The translations under genes were made by a program, and so were the position numbers. Below, one piece after another: positions 5,166-11,636 of a DNA stretch of 11,636 bases. Origin of the DNA: 2-02-FULL-49-11 sp040757655 (lineage in GTDB: Bacteria; Patescibacteriota; Patescibacteriia; 2-02-FULL-49-11); assembly GCA_040757655.1 (NCBI GenBank), contig JBFLWV010000057.1, forward strand, positions 1 through 11,636. Reading direction: 5' to 3'. Each line of letters starts with the position of its first letter. Positions within the stretch are counted from its first letter, which is position 1. The notes under the pieces are model-generated. The model made no database searches. It was given only the letters and a program-made list of their open reading frames with translations, and was not told the DNA's origin.

Positions 5166-5426
5166 TTAAACATTCTGCGTTTTTCTGCGTCATCATCAGC
5201 GTAATTCCGCTTCAATTATTTTATCATATCGGAATTTCAAAGCGTTGAAATTCCGACAGACACTTTACCCTTCGGGTAAGCGCTGGACTGCGTTAGGCTG
5301 CCGTGCTGATACGATCCAGCGGTTAAGCGTAGCTTTCGTGTTGCCCGAAGGGAGTTGGTGCCCGAAGGGCCTCACTGGGCGCGAATTAACACGGATCATA
5401 ACGCGATAGATGCGGATTAAATTGAT
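5166..5426. repeat. Structured repeat cluster between tRNA-Val and lepB
   Basis: No gene is seen in 5139-5426. It holds ctgcgtttttctgcgt words (5177-5210); a perfect 12-bp hairpin TCGGAATTTCAA-agcg-TTGAAATTCCGA (5229-5256); a TTACCC-TTC-GGGTAA hairpin (about 5264-5278); CGCTGGA (5281-5287) facing TCCAGCG (5315-5321); two CCCGAAGGG copies (near 5344 and 5363); and an inverted 'gcgaattaacacggat...gcggatt' word (5382-5422). The hairpins have no T tracts, so they do not read as terminators. Confidence 0.6.
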
Positions 5427-6026
5427 ATGCCACAAGAAACAATGCCTTCATTCGGCGAAGAACAAGAGGATTCAGTATGGTTGAGCGTGAAGTCCTTCAT
5501 CTGGGAAACGGTGAAGGTTATTGTTATCTCGCTTGCCATTATCATCCCTGTCCGCTACTATGTCATCCAGCCGTTTTATGTGAAGGGCGCGAGCATGGAA
5601 CCATCGTATTTCGACCACGAATACCTAATCATTGATGAATTTTCCTACCACCTCCGCGAGCCGCGCCGCGGCGAAGTAGTGGTCTTTCGCCCGCCGAATG
5701 ACGCGCGCCAGTTCTATATCAAGCGGGTGATTGGCGTACCCGGCGATCGCGTGAAGATCACCGGCGGCAACGTGTATCGCTATAACGCGGTGCAGCCAGA
5801 AGGAGAACAGCTGGATGAGCCATATTTGAGTGAAGGGACTGTCACGTTGGGAGAGGTTGATGTGCAGCTGAAAGACAACCAGTACTTCGTACTCGGTGAC
5901 CACAGGAGCGCGTCGCTTGATTCGCGCGTGTTCGGACCCATTGAGAGGAGTGAAATCGTCGGTCGTACGTGGATACGAGGATGGCCGCTTACTAGGATTG
6001 CCGTATTCAATACGCTCCCCGAGTAA
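5427..6026 (+). CDS. lepB: Signal peptidase I
   Basis: This membrane-bound serine/lysine protease removes signal peptides from exported proteins. The 199-residue product has a cytoplasmic head, one membrane segment (about 28-45), then the catalytic domain on the outer face. GASMEPS carries the nucleophile Ser56 and YIKRVIGVPGD the general base Lys99; FRPP and GDHRSASLDSR (157-167) fit the remaining family boxes, the last having His159 where GDNR is usual. A single membrane segment and small size resemble Gram-positive type enzymes. No ribosome site precedes ATG 5427 or the in-frame ATG 5442; I keep the first because it retains a plausible acidic head. It is the likely processor of the exported proteins of this window. 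It follows tRNA-Val after a repeat cluster, and no clear promoter of its own was found. Confidence 0.93.
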   Translation: MPQETMPSFGEEQEDSVWLSVKSFIWETVKVIVISLAIIIPVRYYVIQPFYVKGASMEPSYFDHEYLIIDEFSYHLREPRRGEVVVFRPPNDARQFYIKRVIGVPGDRVKITGGNVYRYNAVQPEGEQLDEPYLSEGTVTLGEVDVQLKDNQYFVLGDHRSASLDSRVFGPIERSEIVGRTWIRGWPLTRIAVFNTLPE

Positions 6027-6064
6027 AGAACTTCGAAATAAGTCATAATCGGCAATGAAGTGTA

Positions 6065-6070
6065 TATAAT
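6065..6070 (+). promoter_or_regulatory. Candidate -10 box for hisS
   Basis: A perfect TATAAT stands in the lepB-hisS gap, about 135 bases before the chosen hisS start. No good -35 lies 16-18 bases upstream (near 6041-6047), so the assignment is tentative. If used, the leader would contain the folded repeat at 6073-6176. Confidence 0.35.
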
Positions 6071-6072
6071 GT

Positions 6073-6176
6073 CCAATGACCAACTTCCAATTTCCAAATA
6101 AATCCAAAATCCCAACATTGGTCATTAAGTAATTGGGATTTTATTGGGAATTGAGCATTGGGATTTGGGAATTTGT
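6073..6176. repeat. Interlocking inverted repeats upstream of hisS
   Basis: AATGACCAA (6075-6083) faces TTGGTCATT (6118-6126), and AAAATCCCAA (6106-6115) faces TTGGGATTTT (6133-6142); the arms interleave, so only one of the two hairpins can form at once in a simple fold. Further 'attgggatttggg' copies follow to 6176. The words belong to the same dispersed family as 3455-3545. An in-frame TTG at 6133 would extend hisS into this repeat, but the resulting peptide is repeat translation. Confidence 0.6.
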
Positions 6177-6204
6177 TGATATGGCATCAAGGGGAAATAA
6201 CAAC

Positions 6205-7833
6205 ATGAAAGCAAAGAATGCTCCTGGAGAGGAAAAGGCCGAATCTGCCGTCCCGGTTCAGCCAGGAACGAAGGAGATGAAGTTGCAGTCTATTCGCGGG
6301 ATGAGGGATATCCTGCCTGAAGAATATCCACTCTGGAACTCAGTGGTGCAGGCGGTAGAACGTGTCGCGCAGGATTTTCGCTATGAGCGCATCGTGGTCC
6401 CTCTAGTGGAAGCAACTACCCTCTTCAGTCGTTCAGTGGGAGCTGCCACAGATATCGTAGAAAAAGAGATGTATACGTTCAATGATCGCGGCGGCGACAA
6501 TATCACCTTGCGGCCTGAATTTACCGCCTCTCTTGCGCGTGCCTTCATTGAACACGGCATGCATACGCGTCCCCAACCGGTACGGTTGTGGGATATGGGG
6601 CCTGCGTTTCGTTATGATCGTCCCCAGGCAGGGAGGTATCGGCAGTTTTGGCAATACGATTTTGAAGTGCTTGGCGACGGACATCCCATTATTGATGCAC
6701 AGCTCATCGCAACGGTTGTGGAGCTCTTTCAATCACTTTCTGTACCAGTGACCATTGCCATCAACAGCATCGGTGAAGAAAACTGTCGTTCCGCATACAC
6801 AAAGGCACTTGTGGAGCATCTCTCCTCTCATCGGGCAATGCTGTGCGCTGACTGTGGACGGAGGCTAGAGACCAATCCTTTGAGGGCGCTTGATTGCAAA
6901 GAACCGAAGTGTCAACTCGTGCTTGCCGAGGCTCCCCAGATCGTTGATTGGCTCTGTGCAAGCTGCCGGGAGCATTTTGTAAAGGTGCTCGAGTATCTTG
7001 ATGAACTCGAGGCGCCCTACTGCCTTGAGCCGAGGTTGGTGCGCGGTTTGGATTATTATACTCGTACCACGTTTGAGGTGATGGTAAAAGCGCCAGGGTC
7101 CTTTCCTTCTGGACCGGAAGGGGAGGGGCTCAGTCTTGCCCTCGGTGGCGGAGGCAGGTATGACAACCTTATCGCTGAATTGGGAGGACGACCGACGCCG
7201 GCGGTCGGTTTTGCCGGGGGGATGGAGCGTCTGATTCTTGCTATGCAGCGGTGCGAATTCGTGGCTCCACCGAAGAGTGTACCCCAACTCTTTTTGGCGC
7301 AATTGGGGAATGAAGCGCGAAAAAAAATGTTAGGGCTATCATTTCAAGTGCGTCGTGCAGGATATACGGTTGCTGACCAATTTTCTAAAGACGGCTTATC
7401 CCAACAGCTTGAAGTGGCGGCGAGGCTCGGATGTCGCTATACGCTCATCTTGGGTCAAAAGGAGTTGCTTGATGGCACCATTATCATCCGCGACATGGAG
7501 AACGGTATTCAAGAGATTGTGGATTTCACGAAAATAATGCAGGAAATAGAGAAGCGGTTTTCTCGGGAAGATCCGCAGTCTACGAAGATACCTATTATCT
7601 TTCCATCCACCAACGAGGTGCGAAAACCTGATCTCAAGAGAGAAGAATATCTTCTCAAGGAATCGTTCGAGAAAGGAGAAGGAGAAGATATCATGGTTGA
7701 GACTGAATCGGTGAATATTGATGAGGCGACAGAAGAGATCGTGGATGGAGTTGAGATGGACGAGGAAGAAATATATGGGAGTGGTTTGAAATGGGTGCCT
7801 GATGATAATGGGGTTGAATATGGAGATGAATAG
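6205..7833 (+). CDS. hisS: Histidyl-tRNA synthetase with long acidic C-terminal tail
   Basis: HisRS charges tRNA-His in the cytoplasm. I place the start at ATG 6205 because AAGGGGA (6189-6195) sits about 9 bases upstream; ATG 6181 has no ribosome site and ATG 6277 (MKLQSIRG) is an alternative closer to typical starts. From 6205 the protein has 542 residues. IRGMRDILPEE (about 30-40), the class II motif 2 FRYDRPQAGRYRQFWQYDFE (135-154), the histidine motif RGLDYYTRTTFE (280-291) and motif 3 AVGFAGGMERLIL (333-345) are all present. An inserted domain (about 213-258) has CADC, a Cys pair and CASC, possibly zinc binding. The anticodon domain spans about 361-452. HisRS usually ends there, at 420-430 residues; here 89 further residues (454-542) follow, rich in Glu/Asp, of unknown role. 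Confidence 0.95.
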   Translation: MKAKNAPGEEKAESAVPVQPGTKEMKLQSIRGMRDILPEEYPLWNSVVQAVERVAQDFRYERIVVPLVEATTLFSRSVGAATDIVEKEMYTFNDRGGDNITLRPEFTASLARAFIEHGMHTRPQPVRLWDMGPAFRYDRPQAGRYRQFWQYDFEVLGDGHPIIDAQLIATVVELFQSLSVPVTIAINSIGEENCRSAYTKALVEHLSSHRAMLCADCGRRLETNPLRALDCKEPKCQLVLAEAPQIVDWLCASCREHFVKVLEYLDELEAPYCLEPRLVRGLDYYTRTTFEVMVKAPGSFPSGPEGEGLSLALGGGGRYDNLIAELGGRPTPAVGFAGGMERLILAMQRCEFVAPPKSVPQLFLAQLGNEARKKMLGLSFQVRRAGYTVADQFSKDGLSQQLEVAARLGCRYTLILGQKELLDGTIIIRDMENGIQEIVDFTKIMQEIEKRFSREDPQSTKIPIIFPSTNEVRKPDLKREEYLLKESFEKGEGEDIMVETESVNIDEATEEIVDGVEMDEEEIYGSGLKWVPDDNGVEYGDE

Positions 7834-7867
7834 TCGGCGAGCGCTTAACTAAACCAACTTGCTTTAT

Positions 7868-7895
7868 TTGCGATTTTTTGTCATGCTGATATTAA
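7868..7895 (+). promoter_or_regulatory. Candidate promoter for rpsU
   Basis: TTGCGA (7868-7873) and TATTAA (7890-7895), 16 bases apart, with TGA before the -10 (extended -10 type), lie in the 89-base hisS-rpsU gap. Both boxes match 4 of 6. It would give a leader of about 20 bases. Confidence 0.35.
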
Positions 7896-7922
7896 GATTG
7901 ATTACTATAAAAAGGAAATCCT

Positions 7923-8177
7923 ATGGCAGTTGAAGTGAGAAAAAAGACAGACGAGTCAGTCGAGGGGATGATTCGACGTTTTACCAAGCGAGTACAACAG
8001 TCTGGCGTGGTTTGGCGTGCGAAAAAGGGGAGGTTTTACACGCCGCCGAAGTCAAAGGCACAGTTACGGAAAGATGCAAAGCGGAGGAGAGAGATGGTAT
8101 CAAAACGTGAATATTTAAGGAAGATAGGAAAGCTCGATGAGACTGAGGAGCGTGGGAATTTCCGTAAAAGGAGATAA
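7923..8177 (+). CDS. rpsU: Small ribosomal subunit protein bS21
   Basis: bS21 sits at the 30S platform near the 3' end of 16S rRNA and helps initiation. The 84-residue product is strongly basic and has the family's start (MAVEVRKKTDESVEGMIRRFTKRVQQSG), the central basic helix and the KSKAQLRKDAKRRREM segment. AAGGA at about 7912-7916 gives a good ribosome site for ATG 7923, one of the few clear ones among the housekeeping genes here. It is slightly longer than the E. coli protein (71), with an extra charged C-terminus. It follows hisS by 89 bases in the same direction. Confidence 0.93.
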   Translation: MAVEVRKKTDESVEGMIRRFTKRVQQSGVVWRAKKGRFYTPPKSKAQLRKDAKRRREMVSKREYLRKIGKLDETEERGNFRKRR

Positions 8178-8219
8178 AAGGGTGTGCGTATGACTCCAAT
8201 AATACGGGAAGGATTCGTT

Positions 8220-8261
8220 GGAGGGATCAAGAATTGACGATCGCCAAAATATGATCCCTCT
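8220..8261 (+). terminator. Hairpin after rpsU, possible terminator
   Basis: GAGGGATCA (8221-8229) pairs perfectly with TGATCCCTC (8252-8260), with a flanking G-T wobble and a 22-base loop. There is no T tract after it (ttgagtatta), so it may be a weak terminator, a processing or stability hairpin, or an operator-like palindrome. Confidence 0.4.
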
Positions 8262-8290
8262 TGAGTATTAGTGATTACTATCTATTTGTA

Positions 8291-8307
8291 GGTTCATGAG
8301 TTGAACC
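8291..8307 (+). promoter_or_regulatory. Hairpin abutting the start of the secreted hydrolase gene
   Basis: GGTTCA (8291-8296) and TGAACC (8302-8307) form a 6-bp stem ending exactly at the base before ATG 8308. No ribosome site is visible. The hairpin could limit translation, or may be incidental. Confidence 0.3.
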
Positions 8308-11300
8308 ATGGATGTTTTGTTCAAACATTTAAGCGGAAATTCATCACGGATCATACAACAAATCCCGACGTTGAAGCTTGCTGTTTTCCGTCGGTTTTTA
8401 TTATCCCTCATTCTTGTTTTGCTCATTTCTCTCCCTCGTATCGTTCACGCACAAACGACTCCCTACTCCCTCACCGATAACGCCACTGGAGGAGACTGCA
8501 TCTTGTTCGGTACTTGGGATGAAGAAACCAAGACCTGCACCATGAATACCGATGTCAACGTCCCAATAGTAATTTCAAATGATGACATCACCTTAAATGG
8601 TAATGGGTATCGTCTGATCGGTACAGGAGGAGATACCGGCATTTCGATTACATCGAGAACGGGCGTGTCGGTTGAACACATAACGATAATAGGCTATTGG
8701 AGCGGTATTCTGGTGGACACCTCCTCGTCTATCAGATTGTCAGATATTATTGTCAATGATTCAATGATGTCATATGCTGTGTCTTTTATAAATACCCATC
8801 ATTCAACGCTGGAAAGCAGCACTATCACGAGTAGCACACAGAGTCAAAGTGTTCGCGTCATCCAATCTGATGATAATATTTTTAACCAGATTATAATACT
8901 CACAGGAAATCCTGCAGTATTTCTGAATGACGCACATCATAATGAATTTACCCATTCTACCTTTAGTACTTATGCCATAGCGGTGCAATTCATCTCGTCA
9001 CATGACAATAGTTTTAAAGGGAATGAATTTATTGGAACAGGAGTACGATCGTCTTATGGCACCGTCTTAAACTTCTCAAACGGTAATGTATTTACAGAAA
9101 ATACAATACAGAACATGTATTATAATTTGTCTGTAAATGGGACGCCACAAAGCCAGGCACCCAATCGATGGTATCATAATAATTTTATCAATTATATAAA
9201 TCGCGGTTATGTAGTGTATGGGAGTGGTACCAATCTATTCTCCGAGCCGCTTCCCATAGGTGGTAATTATTGGGATCAATATGATGAACCTATTGAAGGG
9301 TGCTATGATAGGAATGGTGATTTAATGTGTGATGGCGGATATGTGATCGGTGCTGATGTAATAGATTGTGGTCCATGGATTGAGAGGGATGTATGGAAAG
9401 CCCGGAAAGATCCCGTGATTCTCATTCCCGGCATATCGGGATCAAAGCTTTTCCATAATGATGAGGAAATATGGATGAATGTGGGGAAGATTATTACTGA
9501 CATTGGTGATGAGTTCCTTGACGTGTTATCAATGGATGACGGAGGGCAGAGTGTGAATGATATTGAGGTGGGGGACATTATACGCATGAAGGATTTTATT
9601 TTCCCAATACCAGATTTTATTGTGTGGAGTAATCTCATCGAAGACCTCCAAAACGCAGGCTATATCGAAAACCAAACCCTCTTCGTCTTCCCTTATGATT
9701 GGCGTATGGATAACAGTATTACTGCGGAAGCACTTCAGGCGTTTATCACCAGCGTATTGCAGCAAACTTCCTCTCCCAAGGCAGATCTCATCACCCACTC
9801 CATGGGCGGCCTTGTGGCGAAACAGTACATCAGCCAGTATGGGGAAACCTCGGTTGACCAGCTCATCTTCATCGGCACTCCCCACTATGGCGCGCCCAAG
9901 GCATTGAAAACCCTGCTCTGGGGCGACCAGTTCAGTATTCCCGGGGTACTGAATCCAAGTGCGGTAAAGGACATTTCCCGCAACATGAGCAGTATTTACC
10001 AGCTCCTCCCCTCCCTGTCCTACTTCAGCGAATATGACACCTATTTCGTTGACCGCGCAGATATCGATCACGACGGCGTCACAGGAGTACTTGATTTCAA
10101 CCAAACTCAATCCCTCATCGGCAATATGGGATTAAACACCGCGTTAAGGGATGATGCGATCCCTTTCCATGCGTCCCTCGATGCCTGGACGCCATCCCCC
10201 GGCCTGCAACCGCGCGTCCACAACATTATCGGCTGCGGCACTGGCACCCCAGGTCTCTATCTCACCTTCCAGGACAGCTCCGGCAAGACCGCGGTCTATT
10301 ACCAGACCACTGACGGCGACGAGACGGTCCCGCTCCACAGTGCAAGGAAGGTCGCTGCCGGTTCTCTCTACTACATTCCCCGCCCAAGCCATGCACGGAT
10401 GCCGGATCACTCCCTTATCCGCAGTCTCATCCTTGATATTCTCTCTGATAACACCATAGACCTGCAACACGATAATTATGAAGATATCCGCGCAGGAGCC
10501 GGCAACTGCGGCTTTACCGCTACCATGCATCGGGTGTACAGCCCTGTCAATCTTAATGCGTATGATGCCCTCGGTAACCATACTGGCCTTAATCCCGAGG
10601 GTGGCATTGACGAAGAAATCCCAGGATCGCGGTATGATGTCTTAGGGGATGACAAATTCCTCTTCCTTCCCAAAGGCAGTAACGCTGCCGTTACTCTTGA
10701 TGGCATTGATAATGGCACGTTCCGCTATGACATCGCCGATGTCACCCAAGACGGAGAACTCCAGAGCGCACGCTTCTTTGACCTGCCCGTCACTCCTGAT
10801 ACAAGGGTTGAGGTGGTGTTTGACGAGAACCACATTGATCAGACCACCCTCAAGCTCGATCTGCAAGGAGACGGCACCTACGAGCAGATACTCTCCCCAT
10901 CCTCATTCCTTGATGTAGAAGGATCCGCAGATTTCATTTCTCCCCACATGACTGTTGTTTCACCTCTGCCGGATGCCATCTTTGAACATCACCAAACCCT
11001 TCCCATCCAGAGCGAAATCATTGATGACACTGCTCCTCTTGCCGCAGTGGTAAAAATAGATGGCCACACCATCAGTGGACAATCCTCATCCATTTCACCC
11101 TTTCCTCTTTCTTTGTTCCTCGACCTTCCCACGCTCCTCTTAGGCACCCATACTCTCTCCTTCACTGCCCACGACGCTGCGGGAAACTATACCTCTTCCT
11201 CCTCTTCGTTCACTATTATTGCCACGCCTTCCAGTGTCGTAGGACTCCTGAATTGGGGATTAACCCACAATTGGTACCCTGATCCCAAAGCGTATGCGGC

Positions 11301-11499
11301 AATTAAGAAAGCCCTAGAGCTCATTCCCCCGCTTCCCAATCCTCCACAGCCCTTATCCCCTAAACAGAAGCAAGTAGTCACCACAATCATCAACAACGCC
11401 ATCACCATCATCGAGAGATCATATCAGCAGGGGAGGATAACCTTGGAGGCGAGGGATATGTTGGTGGGGGATTTGGTGTATATAAAAGCGAGTTTATAG
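8308..11499 (+). CDS. Large secreted NosD beta-helix / LCAT-like hydrolase multidomain protein
   Basis: The 1063-residue product begins with a basic head and hydrophobic stretch (about 28-45) and a likely signal-peptidase I site after IVHA (residue 48). Residues about 60-330 carry short repeats (DITLNGNGYRLIG, NxFxxNxI) of a NosD-type right-handed beta-helix, ending with GGNYWDQYDE and DRNGDLMCD, as NosD helices end. Residues about 366-715 form an alpha/beta hydrolase of the LCAT/lipase class: VILIPGISGSK (oxyanion), FPYDWRMDN, LITHSMGG with nucleophile Ser498, TDGDETVP with Asp671, and His701 in PDHSLIR as probable triad member. Two beta-rich regions (about 740-870, 880-970; the latter Ig-like) and a helical C-terminal domain (about 978-1063, FIMAH-like at best) follow. 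It probably cleaves an ester or lipid outside the cell; substrate unknown. No sorting signal is seen. Base composition shifts inside the hydrolase domain. The start lacks a ribosome site. Confidence 0.85.
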   Translation: MDVLFKHLSGNSSRIIQQIPTLKLAVFRRFLLSLILVLLISLPRIVHAQTTPYSLTDNATGGDCILFGTWDEETKTCTMNTDVNVPIVISNDDITLNGNGYRLIGTGGDTGISITSRTGVSVEHITIIGYWSGILVDTSSSIRLSDIIVNDSMMSYAVSFINTHHSTLESSTITSSTQSQSVRVIQSDDNIFNQIIILTGNPAVFLNDAHHNEFTHSTFSTYAIAVQFISSHDNSFKGNEFIGTGVRSSYGTVLNFSNGNVFTENTIQNMYYNLSVNGTPQSQAPNRWYHNNFINYINRGYVVYGSGTNLFSEPLPIGGNYWDQYDEPIEGCYDRNGDLMCDGGYVIGADVIDCGPWIERDVWKARKDPVILIPGISGSKLFHNDEEIWMNVGKIITDIGDEFLDVLSMDDGGQSVNDIEVGDIIRMKDFIFPIPDFIVWSNLIEDLQNAGYIENQTLFVFPYDWRMDNSITAEALQAFITSVLQQTSSPKADLITHSMGGLVAKQYISQYGETSVDQLIFIGTPHYGAPKALKTLLWGDQFSIPGVLNPSAVKDISRNMSSIYQLLPSLSYFSEYDTYFVDRADIDHDGVTGVLDFNQTQSLIGNMGLNTALRDDAIPFHASLDAWTPSPGLQPRVHNIIGCGTGTPGLYLTFQDSSGKTAVYYQTTDGDETVPLHSARKVAAGSLYYIPRPSHARMPDHSLIRSLILDILSDNTIDLQHDNYEDIRAGAGNCGFTATMHRVYSPVNLNAYDALGNHTGLNPEGGIDEEIPGSRYDVLGDDKFLFLPKGSNAAVTLDGIDNGTFRYDIADVTQDGELQSARFFDLPVTPDTRVEVVFDENHIDQTTLKLDLQGDGTYEQILSPSSFLDVEGSADFISPHMTVVSPLPDAIFEHHQTLPIQSEIIDDTAPLAAVVKIDGHTISGQSSSISPFPLSLFLDLPTLLLGTHTLSFTAHDAAGNYTSSSSSFTIIATPSSVVGLLNWGLTHNWYPDPKAYAAIKKALELIPPLPNPPQPLSPKQKQVVTTIINNAITIIERSYQQGRITLEARDMLVGDLVYIKASL

Positions 11500-11514
11500 G
11501 TATAATCTGAATAA

Positions 11515-11636
11515 CTGATGTTACGCAGGGCTTACCAATGCAAACTGACTTTTCAAGGACTGAAGCTCTTTAAAACTTGCCATTAGTGCCCTCACATACA
11601 GCTTCGATTTGAGCGCGAAATGATTGGTAGAGACCT
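11515..11636. mobile_element. End of a probable insertion sequence, cut by the window edge
   Basis: CTGATGTTACGCAG (11515-11528) is identical to the left end of the MITE-like element at 1236-1249 and begins 15 bases after the hydrolase gene. A minus-strand reading frame runs in from the window edge and stops inside this terminus, the usual arrangement for an insertion sequence. The other end is beyond the window. Confidence 0.5.
11521..11636 (-). CDS. C-terminal fragment of a possible transposase
   Basis: A minus-strand frame is open from the window edge for 37 codons to a TAA at 11523-11521, which lies in the terminal inverted repeat. The visible end reads ...LYVRALMASFKELQSLK and finishes in FALVSPA. 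It is basic and helical, as transposase tails often are, but too short to assign a family. A second minus-strand frame is also open to the edge (ending ...CEGTNGKF) and cannot be excluded. Confidence 0.4.
   Translation of the reverse strand, partial: VSTNHFALKSKLYVRALMASFKELQSLKSQFALVSPA

Noticed and set aside
5229..5256. 12-bp hairpin as terminator of tRNA-Val
   Set aside because: No T tract follows on the plus strand; it fits the local repeat cluster better.
6133..6204. N-terminal extension of hisS from TTG 6133 or ATG 6181
   Set aside because: The first residues (GFYWELSIGIWEF) are the translation of a dispersed repeat; ATG 6205 has the ribosome site.
9529..10110. 193-residue minus-strand open frame inside the hydrolase gene
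   Set aside because: It lies opposite the catalytic domain with Ser498 and has no ribosome site or family features.

Overview
The window looks like a chromosomal segment of a bacterium with a small, repeat-riddled genome. My best inference is a member of the Candidate Phyla Radiation (Patescibacteria, Parcubacteria-like). This rests on the standard bacterial code with TGA as stop, weak or absent Shine-Dalgarno sequences at most housekeeping starts, a tRNA gene without encoded CCA, an LCP-der-pth block, a large secreted NosD/LCAT-like hydrolase, and many short dispersed repeats of the 'aatccaaaatccc' and 'tctgcgttgatctgcg' kind. No taxonomic marker was searched, so this is a hypothesis.

Layout: bases 1-396 hold a strong terminator for something to the left, a palindromic 'ggatccccgc' repeat and a candidate promoter. 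Bases 397-868 encode two overlapping mini-proteins, each with an export signal and one pair of DnaJ-type CxxC zinc knuckles, closed by a terminator. Bases 869-1377 have no convincing gene; they hold three back-to-back perfect hairpins, repeats, and a 137-bp MITE-like element with 12-bp terminal inverted repeats. A minus-strand operon follows (4948 down to 1378): an LCP-family cell-wall ligase, the ribosome-assembly GTPase Der, and peptidyl-tRNA hydrolase Pth, with der and pth overlapping by ATGA. A good sigma70 promoter lies upstream of it, sharing its -35 region with a divergent promoter for tRNA-Val(CAC). Next on the plus strand come a structured repeat cluster, signal peptidase I (lepB), histidyl-tRNA synthetase (hisS) with a long acidic C-terminal tail, and ribosomal protein bS21 (rpsU). 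The right third is one 1063-residue secreted protein: signal peptide, NosD-like beta-helix, LCAT/lipase-type hydrolase, beta-rich domains and a C-terminal helical domain. At the right edge is the end of a probable insertion sequence whose terminal 14 bases match the MITE near the left.

Functionally the core genes serve translation (tRNA-Val, hisS, rpsU, pth, der) and cell envelope or secretion (LCP, lepB), with lepB as the likely processor of the exported proteins here. The most interesting theme is that short dispersed repeats have invaded coding sequence in frame: der carries about 28 extra residues made of two intergenic-type repeats, and pth carries a heptanucleotide tandem repeat, a palindromic repeat and a repeat-like C-terminus. 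This resembles the Rickettsia palindromic elements, but in another lineage. A second theme is the pair of exported single-zinc mini-proteins, whose function I cannot name.
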